Assembly (NCBI GenBank): GCA_025352825.1
Contig: JANXSG010000108.1
Span: forward strand, 1 to 47,550
Source of the DNA: Chthonomonadaceae bacterium
GTDB lineage: Bacteria; Armatimonadota; Chthonomonadetes; Chthonomonadales; Chthonomonadaceae
Length of the DNA: 47,550 bases
Direction of reading: 5' to 3'
Part shown: piece by piece, positions 8,885-17,485 of the stretch
Layout: each line of letters opens with the position of its first letter
How positions within the stretch are numbered: the first letter of the stretch is position 1
Program-made: the position numbers and the translations under genes
The notes under the pieces: model-generated
Told to the model about the DNA's origin: nothing
The model's input: the letters and a program-made list of their open reading frames with translations, nothing else
Database searches by the model: none

Positions 8885-10015
8885 TTATATAATCTCATCT
8901 GTCGTAGCGACATTTCGAATGATATCAATTCCGCGCATATTTTGAGGTATGAAGTGCTTCTCAAACGAGGCAACTGCATAACGATCTGTCATTCCTGCAA
9001 TGAAATCGCATACAGCCAGACTTAGCTGCTTACTGTTTAAATGCAAATGATGGTTCGTTCCGTTCATCATATCAGGAAATTTCATATAGAAGCTAAAGAG
9101 AGCCTCGATGACATGCTGGGCTTTTCTAAACTCCTGATTGCCTCTTGCTGCATCCCAATAGATGTTTTCAAAAAGAAATTCCTTCAATCCGTCTGTTGCC
9201 AGAGCAATTGTTTCGGACATCTCCACCATTGGATGATTTTCACTGTGATATACGATATCTGTCACCATGGTAGCTATTCGTTCAGAATGAGTGGAACCAA
9301 GTGTTTTGATAAAGTTTTTGGGAAGGCTTTCCAGGCGAAGTATGCCTGCTCGAAGTGCATCATCAATATCATGGTTGATATATGCAATCCGATCAGCAAT
9401 TCGAACCACGTTTCCTTCCAGAGTAGTTGCGCGAAGCGCATGAGTGTCGCCGAGGTCTGCCCGCCCTTTGCTATGATGGGCAATTCCATCCCGCACTTCC
9501 CATGTTAAATTAAGCCCGGGGGGATAGGCATCTAGCTCTGTAGGCCCGCTGTCTCCCGTACGATGTTCCAGCATCTCCACGATTCGAAGGCTCTGATCAT
9601 AGTGCTTAAATCCCGCTTCAGAATCGTATCTTCTATAGGCAGCATCGAGCGCCTCCTCGCCTGCGTGCCCGAAGGGGGGATGCCCTAAGTCGTGCGCCAG
9701 CGCAATGGCTTCAGTTAAATCTTCGTTTAGTCGAAGAGCCCGGGCAATTGTTCGCGAAATCTGTGAAACTTCGAGAGTGTGCGTGAGTCTTGTGCGGTAG
9801 TGGTCTTCAATAGGATTTATAAATACCTGCGTTTTATGCTTTAAGCGGCGAAAGGCTTTCGAGTGCAGTATTCTATCTCGGTCGCGCTGAAAGTCGGTTC
9901 GGACAATATCCGGATTTTCCGGCAGGGCGCGTCCATTGGAGAGCGCAGATTTTGCTGCCCACTCGGCAAGATATTCCTGTTCCCATCTTTCCTGGCGATC
10001 ACGAGGGGTAGTCAT
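8885..10015 (-). CDS. dgt: Deoxyguanosinetriphosphate triphosphohydrolase-like HD protein
   Basis: This HD-superfamily dNTPase hydrolyses dNTPs to deoxynucleosides and triphosphate. The start at ATG 10015 (376 aa) has AGGAG 10 nt upstream; the upstream ATG at 10072 has no Shine-Dalgarno and adds atypical residues. Metal ligands are visible as His79 (RTRLTHTLEVSQ) and His108-Asp109 in LAHDLGHPPFGHAGE, with a later D in RIADRIAYINHDIDD. The N-terminal DRDRILHSKAFRRLKHKTQVF block is typical of the bacterial Dgt-like subfamily. It stands alone between cheW and yajQ. Confidence 0.93.
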   Translation of the reverse strand: MTTPRDRQERWEQEYLAEWAAKSALSNGRALPENPDIVRTDFQRDRDRILHSKAFRRLKHKTQVFINPIEDHYRTRLTHTLEVSQISRTIARALRLNEDLTEAIALAHDLGHPPFGHAGEEALDAAYRRYDSEAGFKHYDQSLRIVEMLEHRTGDSGPTELDAYPPGLNLTWEVRDGIAHHSKGRADLGDTHALRATTLEGNVVRIADRIAYINHDIDDALRAGILRLESLPKNFIKTLGSTHSERIATMVTDIVYHSENHPMVEMSETIALATDGLKEFLFENIYWDAARGNQEFRKAQHVIEALFSFYMKFPDMMNGTNHHLHLNSKQLSLAVCDFIAGMTDRYAVASFEKHFIPQNMRGIDIIRNVATTDEII

Positions 10016-10364
10016 AGTGTGGAAACTCCTGCATAAGTAATAAATCAATTTGTAGAACTGATACTCACTCATCTCAAACTAATATTAATAGGAAAAATTG
10101 TTTGTTGTATGAAATGAATACGACGAATAAAATGTAGATTATTATTGCTTGGCTAGAAATTGTGAAAGATTAGCTGAGTTTGGGGATAGAGATTTTGAAG
10201 AATTTATTGAAAAAGACATAATCCACCCTGAAGAGATATAGCTTATATACCGATACTATTAGTGATTCGAGTTCACCTTCCTTACTTGGGTGGCAGGGTT
10301 TGCTCTCCTTTCTCCTGCCGCCCTTTTTTATGCCTCTTCTACACCTGCGTAAATCCATGACTAG
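10016..10364. other. Intergenic stretch with no recognised feature
   Basis: This is AT-rich DNA between dgt and yajQ. A 62-codon minus-strand frame at 10170-10358 has no Shine-Dalgarno and no recognisable protein character. I saw no RNA gene, repeat or convincing promoter. Confidence 0.4.
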
Positions 10365-10859
10365 CTATCGGTAATTTGAGAAAGATACATCAAAGGGTAG
10401 ATCTTCCAGCCCCTTCACCAGGGTTTGAACTGCTTGCAAGGCATCCTTGTCTTTACCGGATACACGCAGCTGATCTCCCTGAATCTGTGAGTTCACCTTG
10501 ATCCCAGAATCTTTGATTATTTTCACAAGCTTTTTGGCTTCTTCTGTTGGAATTCCTTGCTTGATTGTGACTACCTGGCGAACAGTGCCTCCAGATGCGC
10601 CTTCAATCTTGCCATATTCAAGCGACTTCAGTGAGATATCTCTTTTTGCAAACTTGCCGCGTACAATATCCAAAACTGTATTGAGATGGTACTCATCATC
10701 CGAGACGATCTTCAATTCGCTTCCTTCAAGCTCAAATTTCGTTTTGGTTCCACGGAAATCGTAACGGCCTGCCAGTTCCTTCTCCGCTTGATCGACCGCA
10801 TTTTTCACTATTGTAATATCTACTGTTGATACAATATCGTATGAATATTCTGTTGCCAT
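10365..10859 (-). CDS. yajQ: YajQ family nucleotide-binding protein
   Basis: A 164-aa protein that matches YajQ/UPF0234 in length and sequence throughout: EYSYDIVSTVD at the start, AGRYDFRGTKTKFEL, GASGGTVRQVVTIKQGI and the C-terminal GLEDLPFDVSFSNYR. Family members have two ferredoxin-like halves and bind nucleotides. In Xanthomonas a homologue is a cyclic-di-GMP effector; whether that applies here is inference. The start codon overlaps the parB stop (TGATG), so the two are translationally coupled. Confidence 0.95.
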   Translation of the reverse strand: MATEYSYDIVSTVDITIVKNAVDQAEKELAGRYDFRGTKTKFELEGSELKIVSDDEYHLNTVLDIVRGKFAKRDISLKSLEYGKIEGASGGTVRQVVTIKQGIPTEEAKKLVKIIKDSGIKVNSQIQGDQLRVSGKDKDALQAVQTLVKGLEDLPFDVSFSNYR

Positions 10860-11779
10860 CAGACCTTCTCTCCCAGTTGTTGTCTGCAGCGCTGCAGAAG
10901 CTCATCTACAGAGCTTTTAAGTGATGTTAGAGCATCCTGAATCTGCCGTATTTCAGGCTGGGACAGCCTACCAATATTTATGCCCGAAATAGAAGGTATA
11001 AAATCTCGAATATGTTTGGCATTAGGAGTTATGCTAAGTGGTGCCTCAGCGATTTCAATACTATCTAAAAAGGCACCTGCTGGATCATCCTGATCGCCAA
11101 AGAAACGAGATAGATGATCTGCAGCAGAATTGAATATCTCCTCAGATCGATCTGGCTGTTTTTTTAATGCCCGTACGAGATTTCCTGTATCTTCACTGGA
11201 CAGTTTCTGGTTTTTGATACGGTCTGCCACAGCAGATTGCAGCTCAGGAGTCTCATTCAACTGTTTTAAAAAACGAGCATGCTTTTCTGTTATTTGTCCG
11301 TCGGCAGGGCGGTTTGGACTTGAGACCACCAATTCGCCGATATTATCAGGCAGAGCGAGAAGATCAAGTAAATAGCTAATTGTTCGTTCCGACAGGCCGA
11401 GTCTACGCGATACTTCGCGATTTGTTAAGCTGAGTGATTTCTTCACATACGAGATTGCTCGAGCTTTTTCAAGAGGCTGGAGATCTTCTCGCTGCAGATT
11501 TTCGATGAGCTGTTCGGTCAGAACTTCATCGTTAGCCAGGTGTTTTATGATGCAGGGGATCGTTTGCAGCTTGGCCATACCAGCTGATCGCCAGCGTCTT
11601 TCGCCAGAAATTAGCCTGAACTGGCCACTATCGTCCAGTCTGGTAACAGTTATTGGATTGAGTAGCCCATGCTGTTTGATGCTGTCGGCCAGACCTCTTA
11701 GCGTCTCCTCACTATTTGATTTTCTTGGCTGATTTGGGTCGATGGATATACTATCCAGAGGAATATCTACTACTTCCAC
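10859..11779 (-). CDS. parB: ParB/Spo0J-like partition protein
   Basis: A 306-aa ParB-type DNA-binding CTPase that binds parS sites and helps segregate the chromosome. The N-terminal ParB/Srx domain shows DPNQPRKS, the CTP-binding GERRWRSA, and ENLQREDLQPLEKA. A helix-turn-helix follows (LTNREVSRRLGLSERTISYLLDLLALP). The C-terminal third is probably the dimerisation region. It starts with GTG, with AGGAGG 10 nt upstream. No parA is adjacent, which is unusual for a chromosomal ParB. It forms an operon with yajQ from the promoter at 11862-11890. Other ParB-fold regulators such as Noc cannot be excluded. Confidence 0.88.
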   Translation of the reverse strand: MEVVDIPLDSISIDPNQPRKSNSEETLRGLADSIKQHGLLNPITVTRLDDSGQFRLISGERRWRSAGMAKLQTIPCIIKHLANDEVLTEQLIENLQREDLQPLEKARAISYVKKSLSLTNREVSRRLGLSERTISYLLDLLALPDNIGELVVSSPNRPADGQITEKHARFLKQLNETPELQSAVADRIKNQKLSSEDTGNLVRALKKQPDRSEEIFNSAADHLSRFFGDQDDPAGAFLDSIEIAEAPLSITPNAKHIRDFIPSISGINIGRLSQPEIRQIQDALTSLKSSVDELLQRCRQQLGEKV

Positions 11780-11861
11780 AGGGGAACCGCCTCCTGATGC
11801 ATCTCATTTGTAGAGAAGCACTTTTGATTTTAGTAATCGTAAGTCATTTTGATTATGCAGA

Positions 11862-11890
11862 ATTATAGCAGAGCTTAGCCTCGAAGTCAA
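11862..11890 (-). promoter_or_regulatory. Sigma70-type promoter for parB-yajQ
   Basis: On the minus strand TTGACT (11885-11890) and TATAAT (11862-11867) are separated by exactly 17 nt, an almost perfect consensus about 85 nt upstream of parB. Confidence 0.75.
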
Positions 11891-12014
11891 CTTTGTATAC
11901 ATTTCTCGTTATAGTCGAATCGATCATGACTGCGCATTATAGACTTAATTACTGTTTAATATACAAATTCTAGAAACAATTTCAGAAAACTCCTATTTTT
12001 ACTGGCATTTATGC

Positions 12015-12043
12015 TTGACTCTATTGGAAACAAGTTGTATACT
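12015..12043 (+). promoter_or_regulatory. Sigma70-type promoter for the HD-GYP response regulator
   Basis: TTGACT (12015-12020) and TATACT (12038-12043) are separated by 17 nt. The predicted transcript has a leader of about 200 nt before the response-regulator start. Confidence 0.7.
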
Positions 12044-12097
12044 TGCAAAGTATCATGTTGGTATTTCCTTGCTATCCATTTTTTGTGGGAGAAATAC

Positions 12098-12250
12098 ATG
12101 GTGATCATGAATATTCAATCTTCTGCATTTATTTTGCTAGCGACAACTAGTTTGTATCGCCGTAGCAAGAAATCTGTGACCCATCCCGTCAATTTAATGA
12201 CTCCTTTATTCAGTCGTCATAATATCTTTTTGACATGGGTATCTCTATGA
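12098..12250 (+). CDS. Candidate 50-codon leader ORF
   Basis: The ATG at 12098 has GGGAG 6 nt upstream and lies just downstream of the promoter at 12015-12043. The frame of 50 codons ends in a TGA that overlaps the likely ATG of the response regulator (ATGA at 12247-12250), a hallmark of translational coupling. The peptide resembles no family I know. It may be a coupling leader rather than a functional protein, or chance. Confidence 0.3.
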   Translation: MVIMNIQSSAFILLATTSLYRRSKKSVTHPVNLMTPLFSRHNIFLTWVSL

Positions 12251-13218
12251 TCAAAAGAGTGCTAATAGTAGATGATGATGCCTGGGTATGCGATGTTATT
12301 GCAAGAATATTAGTGAAAAACAAATATTTCGTCTCCACTTCGCCAAGTGCAGAACATGCTCTGGAGCTCCTTAGTATATCCACCTACGACCTAATAATTT
12401 CAGATATGATGCTGACCGGTATCAGCGGTCTCGAATTGACCTCACGCATTGTGAAAGAGTATCCTCATATTCCTGTCATATTAATTACTGCCCATAGTGA
12501 TACCGAAATAATGCGGTGTGCACTAGGCGAAGGAGCCAGTGATTTTATTCCTAAGCCGTTTAATATAGAAGCCATACCCATGTTGGTCGAAAGAAATCTA
12601 GAAAGACATTCGCTCGCGCAGAAAAAGCAGATCAAGATTGACGAAGACCTCATGTTCTCTACAGTATATGCTCTGGCAGGGGCAATAGATGCAAAAGAAC
12701 CTTTCACTGCAGAACATTCAAGAAGAGTAACATCGCTTAGTCTGAGTCTGGCTGATGCTATGGATATTCCATCCACCGAGAAAAGGTGTTTAGAACTCGC
12801 TGCACAGGTTCATGATGTAGGGAAAATTGGTGTTCCCGATTTTATTTTGAATAAACCTAGCAAGTTAAATGATGAGGAGTGGAACGTGATGCTTCTGCAC
12901 CCTGTTCGGGGCTCTGAAATTGTTGGCCGGGTAAAACAGTTATCCTATGTTGCGGATGTAGTGCGGCATCATCATGAGCGTATTGATGGGTCAGGCTATC
13001 CGGATGGGCTCCGAGCGGAAGAGATACCGCTTTTATCAAGAATGATCTCTGTGGCGGATGCGTTTGAAGTGATGACATCAAACAGAGTATACAGGGAAAA
13101 CTGCACACAAGATGAGGCGTTTCAAGAACTCCGCCTCGGTGCGGGTTCTCAGTTCGATTCGGAAATAGTTGAGACATTTATACGTATAAATTCTGAAGAA
13201 CCTGCTGCGTTTGCCTGA
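12247..13218 (+). CDS. Response regulator with HD-GYP output (cyclic-di-GMP phosphodiesterase type)
   Basis: The receiver domain (residues 1-120) has the acidic pair in LIVDDD, phospho-acceptor Asp53 (LIISDMML) and the later Thr and Lys positions (LITAHS, FIPKPF). An HD-GYP domain follows from about 140, with HDVGKIGVPDFIL and HHHERIDGSGYPDGL, and so carries the full HD and GYP signatures of active c-di-GMP phosphodiesterases. The ATG at 12247 is preferred because the family start follows directly; ATG 12235 is also possible. The length is 323 aa. It has its own promoter and no adjacent sensor kinase. CheA might be its partner, but that is inference. Confidence 0.93.
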   Translation: MIKRVLIVDDDAWVCDVIARILVKNKYFVSTSPSAEHALELLSISTYDLIISDMMLTGISGLELTSRIVKEYPHIPVILITAHSDTEIMRCALGEGASDFIPKPFNIEAIPMLVERNLERHSLAQKKQIKIDEDLMFSTVYALAGAIDAKEPFTAEHSRRVTSLSLSLADAMDIPSTEKRCLELAAQVHDVGKIGVPDFILNKPSKLNDEEWNVMLLHPVRGSEIVGRVKQLSYVADVVRHHHERIDGSGYPDGLRAEEIPLLSRMISVADAFEVMTSNRVYRENCTQDEAFQELRLGAGSQFDSEIVETFIRINSEEPAAFA

Positions 13219-13239
13219 AATAATTAGCTATAAATTCTG

Positions 13240-13272
13240 AATCCCTCATCAGCTGTTATATGATGAGGGATT
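13240..13272. terminator. Bidirectional terminator between convergent genes
   Basis: A perfect 12-bp inverted repeat (AATCCCTCATCA at 13240-13251, TGATGAGGGATT at 13261-13272) with a 9-nt loop lies between the stops of the HD-GYP and glycosyltransferase genes. The U-run is short on both strands. Confidence 0.65.
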
Positions 13273-13303
13273 TAGAATACGAGATCTGCAATGAGGAGGT
13301 AAA

Positions 13304-14488
13304 TTACTTACCATGAACTGGAATATGGCTGTCGATTTCCATTCTTAATTCATCCATGCTATTTAGCTCCACAGGAGCAGAGGTTTGCTGGCTAGCCTGG
13401 AATTGTGAATAGCAGCGTTGAATATAGACATCCATTCTTTCTCGAAATTGACTCTCATCAAAATTGTGAGCGTGTTCCGATATCTCCATTCGGTCAAAAT
13501 CGAAGGATTCAAACTGAACTATCGCTTCTGCTAAACTTTCAGCGGTCTGCGCGTAGAAAAAGTTTCCGGTTTTGCCCGCAACCACAGTCTCCTTAACACC
13601 GCCTTTTCCATATGCAATGACTGGAGTTCCAGCAGCTTGTGCTTCCAAAGGCAGTATTCCAAAGTCTTCTTCACCTGGAAATAACAGAGCGCGGGCATTG
13701 CTGAGATATTTTGCTACTGTTTCATCGGATTGCCATCCCAAAAATTTGACGGAAGGCCCCGCCTTTTCCATTAATTTTTGTTCTGATCTGCCCGTACCTA
13801 TCACCAAAAGCTTACGGTTCAATTTGGTGCAGGCTTCAACTGCGAGATCAATTCGTTTGTATGGTACGAGTCTGGAAACCACTATATAGTAATCATCAAT
13901 ATTCTGGCTGACTCGAAATCGTTCAGTTTCCACAGGTGGGAATATTACTGCAGATTCACGGCGATAGTGTTTCCGAATTCGTTGTCTCACCGTTTCAGAA
14001 ATTGCTATAAAGAAGTCGACATTGTTAGTTGTTTGCACATCCCACAATCGGAAGTAGTGCAGTAGCAGACGAATGCCCCACTTCATCATTCTGCTATGGT
14101 CATTACGCATACTTATGTGGTACATGTCCCATGCAAAACGCATCGGGGTATAGCAGTAGCATATGTGGCAAGTTTCGCTTCTAGTCAAAATACTCTTAGC
14201 GCCTACATAGCTGGAAGAGATGACCACATCAAAATCTGCAAGGTCGAAGTCCTGGAATGCGAGCATATATAAAGGCAGAAGTTTGTCGCTGCGGCGCTTT
14301 ATAAATTTCGGAAGTTTCTGCATGTAGGACGTGCGGATATCCATCTCTTTGAATGCAGGAGAAAGATTATCATAATCCACAAAACTGGTGAATATGGGAG
14401 CATCCGGATAGAGATCATGCAGAGCAAGAATGACTTTCTCTGCCCCGCCCACAACATCCAATCTTTCATGCACAATTGCAACTCTCAT
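13304..14488 (-). CDS. Glycosyltransferase family 4 (GT-B fold)
   Basis: A 394-aa GT4-type enzyme, probably transferring a sugar such as mannose to a surface glycan or lipid carrier. The N-terminal MRVAIVHERLDVVGGAEKVILAL contains the glycine-rich acceptor-side loop. The C-terminal domain has YYIVVSRLVPYKRIDLAVEA and the donor-binding EDFGILPLEAQAAGTPVIAYGKGG. ATG 14488 fits the family start; the frame extends further to 14539 without supporting sequence. It lies about 130 nt downstream of argH and may be read from the arg transcript, but there is no functional link. The specific sugar and acceptor cannot be told from sequence. Confidence 0.9.
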   Translation of the reverse strand: MRVAIVHERLDVVGGAEKVILALHDLYPDAPIFTSFVDYDNLSPAFKEMDIRTSYMQKLPKFIKRRSDKLLPLYMLAFQDFDLADFDVVISSSYVGAKSILTRSETCHICYCYTPMRFAWDMYHISMRNDHSRMMKWGIRLLLHYFRLWDVQTTNNVDFFIAISETVRQRIRKHYRRESAVIFPPVETERFRVSQNIDDYYIVVSRLVPYKRIDLAVEACTKLNRKLLVIGTGRSEQKLMEKAGPSVKFLGWQSDETVAKYLSNARALLFPGEEDFGILPLEAQAAGTPVIAYGKGGVKETVVAGKTGNFFYAQTAESLAEAIVQFESFDFDRMEISEHAHNFDESQFRERMDVYIQRCYSQFQASQQTSAPVELNSMDELRMEIDSHIPVHGK

Positions 14489-14616
14489 AAGATTCTCTTT
14501 CTTCCGGCTTCCTGACAGCATTATGGCAATGTTAAGCATTTTTATGCTTTCACAATACCCCGGATCTTCTGGAGCTAACGTCTATTACGACTTTCCATAC
14601 TTTCCGACTATCTGCA

Positions 14617-16029
14617 TCATCCATGCGCTCTCGAGAAATCTGCTGCGATCTTATGACGAGCTGTCGCTTTGTTCCACTGTTCGCGTACAGCGGCAGGAGA
14701 TGTACCACCACGAGAAGTCCTGGCTCCAACACTGTACTCCACTCGCACGACCGAAAGAACTTCCTGTGGATTCTCGGCAAGATACTGTGAGAGCCCAGGA
14801 AGACTTTCTTGAGAAAGATCTTCCAGACTGATGCCTGCCACTTCGCAGTGACGTACAACTTTTCCAACAATCTCGTGTGCTTCTCGAAATGGAAGCCCTT
14901 TTCGCACTAACAAGTCAGCCAGATCGGTGGCTGTTGAGAAATCTCCACTCGCCGCTTCTCTCATACGCTTTCTGTTAAACTTTGCCGTATACAATGTTTT
15001 CTGAAGAGCGGGTATCACCATATAAAGAGTATCTATCGCATCAAAAATGGGCTCTTTATCTTCCTGCATATCTTTATTATATGCTAGGGGAAGACCCTTC
15101 ATTAGTACAAGAAGGGTGGTTAGGGCTCCATAGACTCTTCCCGTTTTACCACGTACGAGTTCGGCAACATCTGGATTCTTCTTTTGCGGCATGATACTGC
15201 TCCCAGTAGTCACAGTGTCATCTAATTCGACGTATCTGAACTCTGGACTGTTCCATAGTATAATCTCTTCAGCAAACCTGGACAGATGCATCATGATGAT
15301 GCTGCATGCCGATAAAAACTCTATGGCAAAGTCTCGATCTCCCACGGCGTCGAGGCTGTTTTCCAGGATATCGCTAAATTTTAACGAACATGCCACCATG
15401 GCTCTATCTATAGGAAAGCCTGTTCCAGCCAGGGCGCAAGCGCCAAGGGGAAGCCTGTTCACGCGGAAATGTGTGTCGACAAGCCTTTCTCTGTCCCTAT
15501 CGATCATCCAGAAATAGGCTAATAAATGATGCGCCAACACTATCGGTTGTGCATGCTGCAAATGCGTGAAACCTGGTAATATGGTTTCCATCTCACGGTT
15601 AGCTATATCGAGCAGGGTACTCTGAAGCGCTGAAAGCTCTGAATCAATGGTTTTTATAGCAGACCGTAGATACAGCCGGATGTCCGTAGCTATCTGATCG
15701 TTGCGACTTCGAGCGGTATGTAGTTTCCCGGCGACAGTGCCGATCCGCTCACGCAGAAGCCCTTCGATAGCTGTGTGCACATCCTCCGCATCTTCTGGTA
15801 GCAGGCAAGCCCCAGAGCGTATATCTATTTCCAGTTTTTTCAGGCCACCTGTGATCGCTTTAGCATCTGCTGCCGAGATAATTCCGACTGCTCCCAACAT
15901 CTGCGCATGGGCAATACTTCCTTCAATATCTTCCGCCCATAATCTGGAATCAAAGGAAAGCGAGTTATTGAGCCGTTCGATAAGCACATCTGTATGCGCA
16001 TCAAAACGGCTTCCCCAAAGTTTTTGCAA
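14617..16029 (-). CDS. argH: Argininosuccinate lyase
   Basis: The last step of arginine synthesis, splitting argininosuccinate into arginine and fumarate. The 470-aa length is normal for the family. Diagnostic stretches are LWGSRF at the N-terminus, LHTARSRNDQIATD, and the fumarase-superfamily signature GSSIMPQKKNPD. The start is TTG at 16029, with GGGAG 7 nt upstream. It follows argG after a 199-nt gap and is the third gene of the argFGH group. Confidence 0.97.
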   Translation of the reverse strand: MQKLWGSRFDAHTDVLIERLNNSLSFDSRLWAEDIEGSIAHAQMLGAVGIISAADAKAITGGLKKLEIDIRSGACLLPEDAEDVHTAIEGLLRERIGTVAGKLHTARSRNDQIATDIRLYLRSAIKTIDSELSALQSTLLDIANREMETILPGFTHLQHAQPIVLAHHLLAYFWMIDRDRERLVDTHFRVNRLPLGACALAGTGFPIDRAMVACSLKFSDILENSLDAVGDRDFAIEFLSACSIIMMHLSRFAEEIILWNSPEFRYVELDDTVTTGSSIMPQKKNPDVAELVRGKTGRVYGALTTLLVLMKGLPLAYNKDMQEDKEPIFDAIDTLYMVIPALQKTLYTAKFNRKRMREAASGDFSTATDLADLLVRKGLPFREAHEIVGKVVRHCEVAGISLEDLSQESLPGLSQYLAENPQEVLSVVRVEYSVGARTSRGGTSPAAVREQWNKATARHKIAADFSRAHG

Positions 16030-16228
16030 CAGCCTACTCCCGATTATACCACGGTTGAATGAACCATTAACATACCATTCCCATTCCGTATAAAAAACTG
16101 GTATTTTCTAATAAAAAGCAAAATAGTAACGCATCAGTAAGGGGGAATTTCCGACATATAGATTACATTTTGCAGTAAATGTGAAATAAATATCTAGTGC
16201 ATTCACCATCGTCTGGCGAATGGAAAGG

Positions 16229-17449
16229 CTATTTCATTTTCTGTTTTAATTGCCAGTACATACGAGACTGAAGCCCATGTATCTTGACCATTCCAATCGA
16301 TTCTGCCTGGTCGAAGGTTTTGCTGTCAAAAGACGCCAGGTCTTCATTGTAGAGCGCATAAGGGCTGCTTCTCCCGATAACCACTGCGCTGCCTTTAGCA
16401 AGCCGCATATTTACCGAACCTGTGACACGAGTTTGGATAGAGTTTATAAAAGCTTCGAGGTCTTCCTTGAGAGGATCGAACCAGAGGCCTTTGTAAGCCA
16501 GCTCGCCCCACTCTCTATCCACCATCGACTTAAATTTAAGCTCTCCCTGGGTGCTTACCAACGCTTCTAATGCTTTATGCGCTGCGAGAAGCACCACGGC
16601 AGCTGGGCATTCGTAATTCTCCCGCACTTTTAGCCCCAACATGCGATCTTCCATCACATCGACTCGCCCCACTCCATTTTCACCGGCAATTTTATTCATT
16701 TGCAAAACAAGCTCAAGTGGGGAAAGTATCTTGTCATCAAGCGATACCGGCACCCCATTTTCAAATCCAATTTTCAATGTTTTTGGAGTGTCCGGGCAGT
16801 CTTTCAAGCCGCGAGTCCACTGGAAAATCTCCTCTGGCGGTGCATACCCGGGTTCTTCTAAATGTCCACCTTCAATACTTCTGCCCCACAGGTTTTCGTC
16901 AATACTCCAAATCTTATCTCTCGTTTGCGGGATTTCCACACCGTGAGCTTCGGCATAGTCGATCTCTTCAGTACGCGTCCACGGCTCTCTTGCACCATTC
17001 GGGAGCAGTCTGCCTTCTCGCATGGGGGCGATGATTTCGGCATCAGGCATAAGCGTGCGCATGATATACTCAATCCGAAACTGATCATTACCTTTGCCTG
17101 TACATCCATGTCCAAATGCATTCGCCCCAAGCTCTTTTGCTTTTTCAACAGCTTTTAAAGCGATAAGAGGCCGGGCAATGCTTGTAGAGATTGGGTATCC
17201 CTGATAATCACCGTTCGCTCGAACTGCAGGCCAACAGTACTTCTCAACAAATTCCGCTTTCGCATCAAGAGTGTAGTGCTCTGTATTCAAGCCGCGTGCC
17301 CGTACTTCTGCCTGGCGAATATCTTCGGCTGGCTGCCCAACATCGACTGTAACGGTGATGACATGATCGAAGCCGTACTCCTCTCGCATCAACGGAATGC
17401 AGACGGAGGTGTCTAGACCTCCAGAGTATACTAAAACTATGGTTTGCAT
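16229..17449 (-). CDS. argG: Argininosuccinate synthase
   Basis: Joins citrulline and aspartate with ATP to give argininosuccinate. The 406-aa length is usual for the family. The PP-loop YSGGLDTS lies at residues 8-15, followed by conserved FGHGCTGKGNDQFRIE and the citrulline/aspartate-contacting IARPLIALKAV and REPWTRTEEIDYA regions. The ATG is preceded by AAGGA at 6 nt. It lies 36 nt downstream of argF, so the two are probably co-transcribed. Confidence 0.97.
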   Translation of the reverse strand: MQTIVLVYSGGLDTSVCIPLMREEYGFDHVITVTVDVGQPAEDIRQAEVRARGLNTEHYTLDAKAEFVEKYCWPAVRANGDYQGYPISTSIARPLIALKAVEKAKELGANAFGHGCTGKGNDQFRIEYIMRTLMPDAEIIAPMREGRLLPNGAREPWTRTEEIDYAEAHGVEIPQTRDKIWSIDENLWGRSIEGGHLEEPGYAPPEEIFQWTRGLKDCPDTPKTLKIGFENGVPVSLDDKILSPLELVLQMNKIAGENGVGRVDVMEDRMLGLKVRENYECPAAVVLLAAHKALEALVSTQGELKFKSMVDREWGELAYKGLWFDPLKEDLEAFINSIQTRVTGSVNMRLAKGSAVVIGRSSPYALYNEDLASFDSKTFDQAESIGMVKIHGLQSRMYWQLKQKMK

Positions 17450-17485
17450 TCAGGTTCCTTCTGTGGTGGTAGTATGATTAAAAAC

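Noticed and set aside
10170-10358. 62-codon minus-strand frame between dgt and yajQ
   Set aside because: It has no ribosome-binding site, atypical residues and no protein-like pattern.
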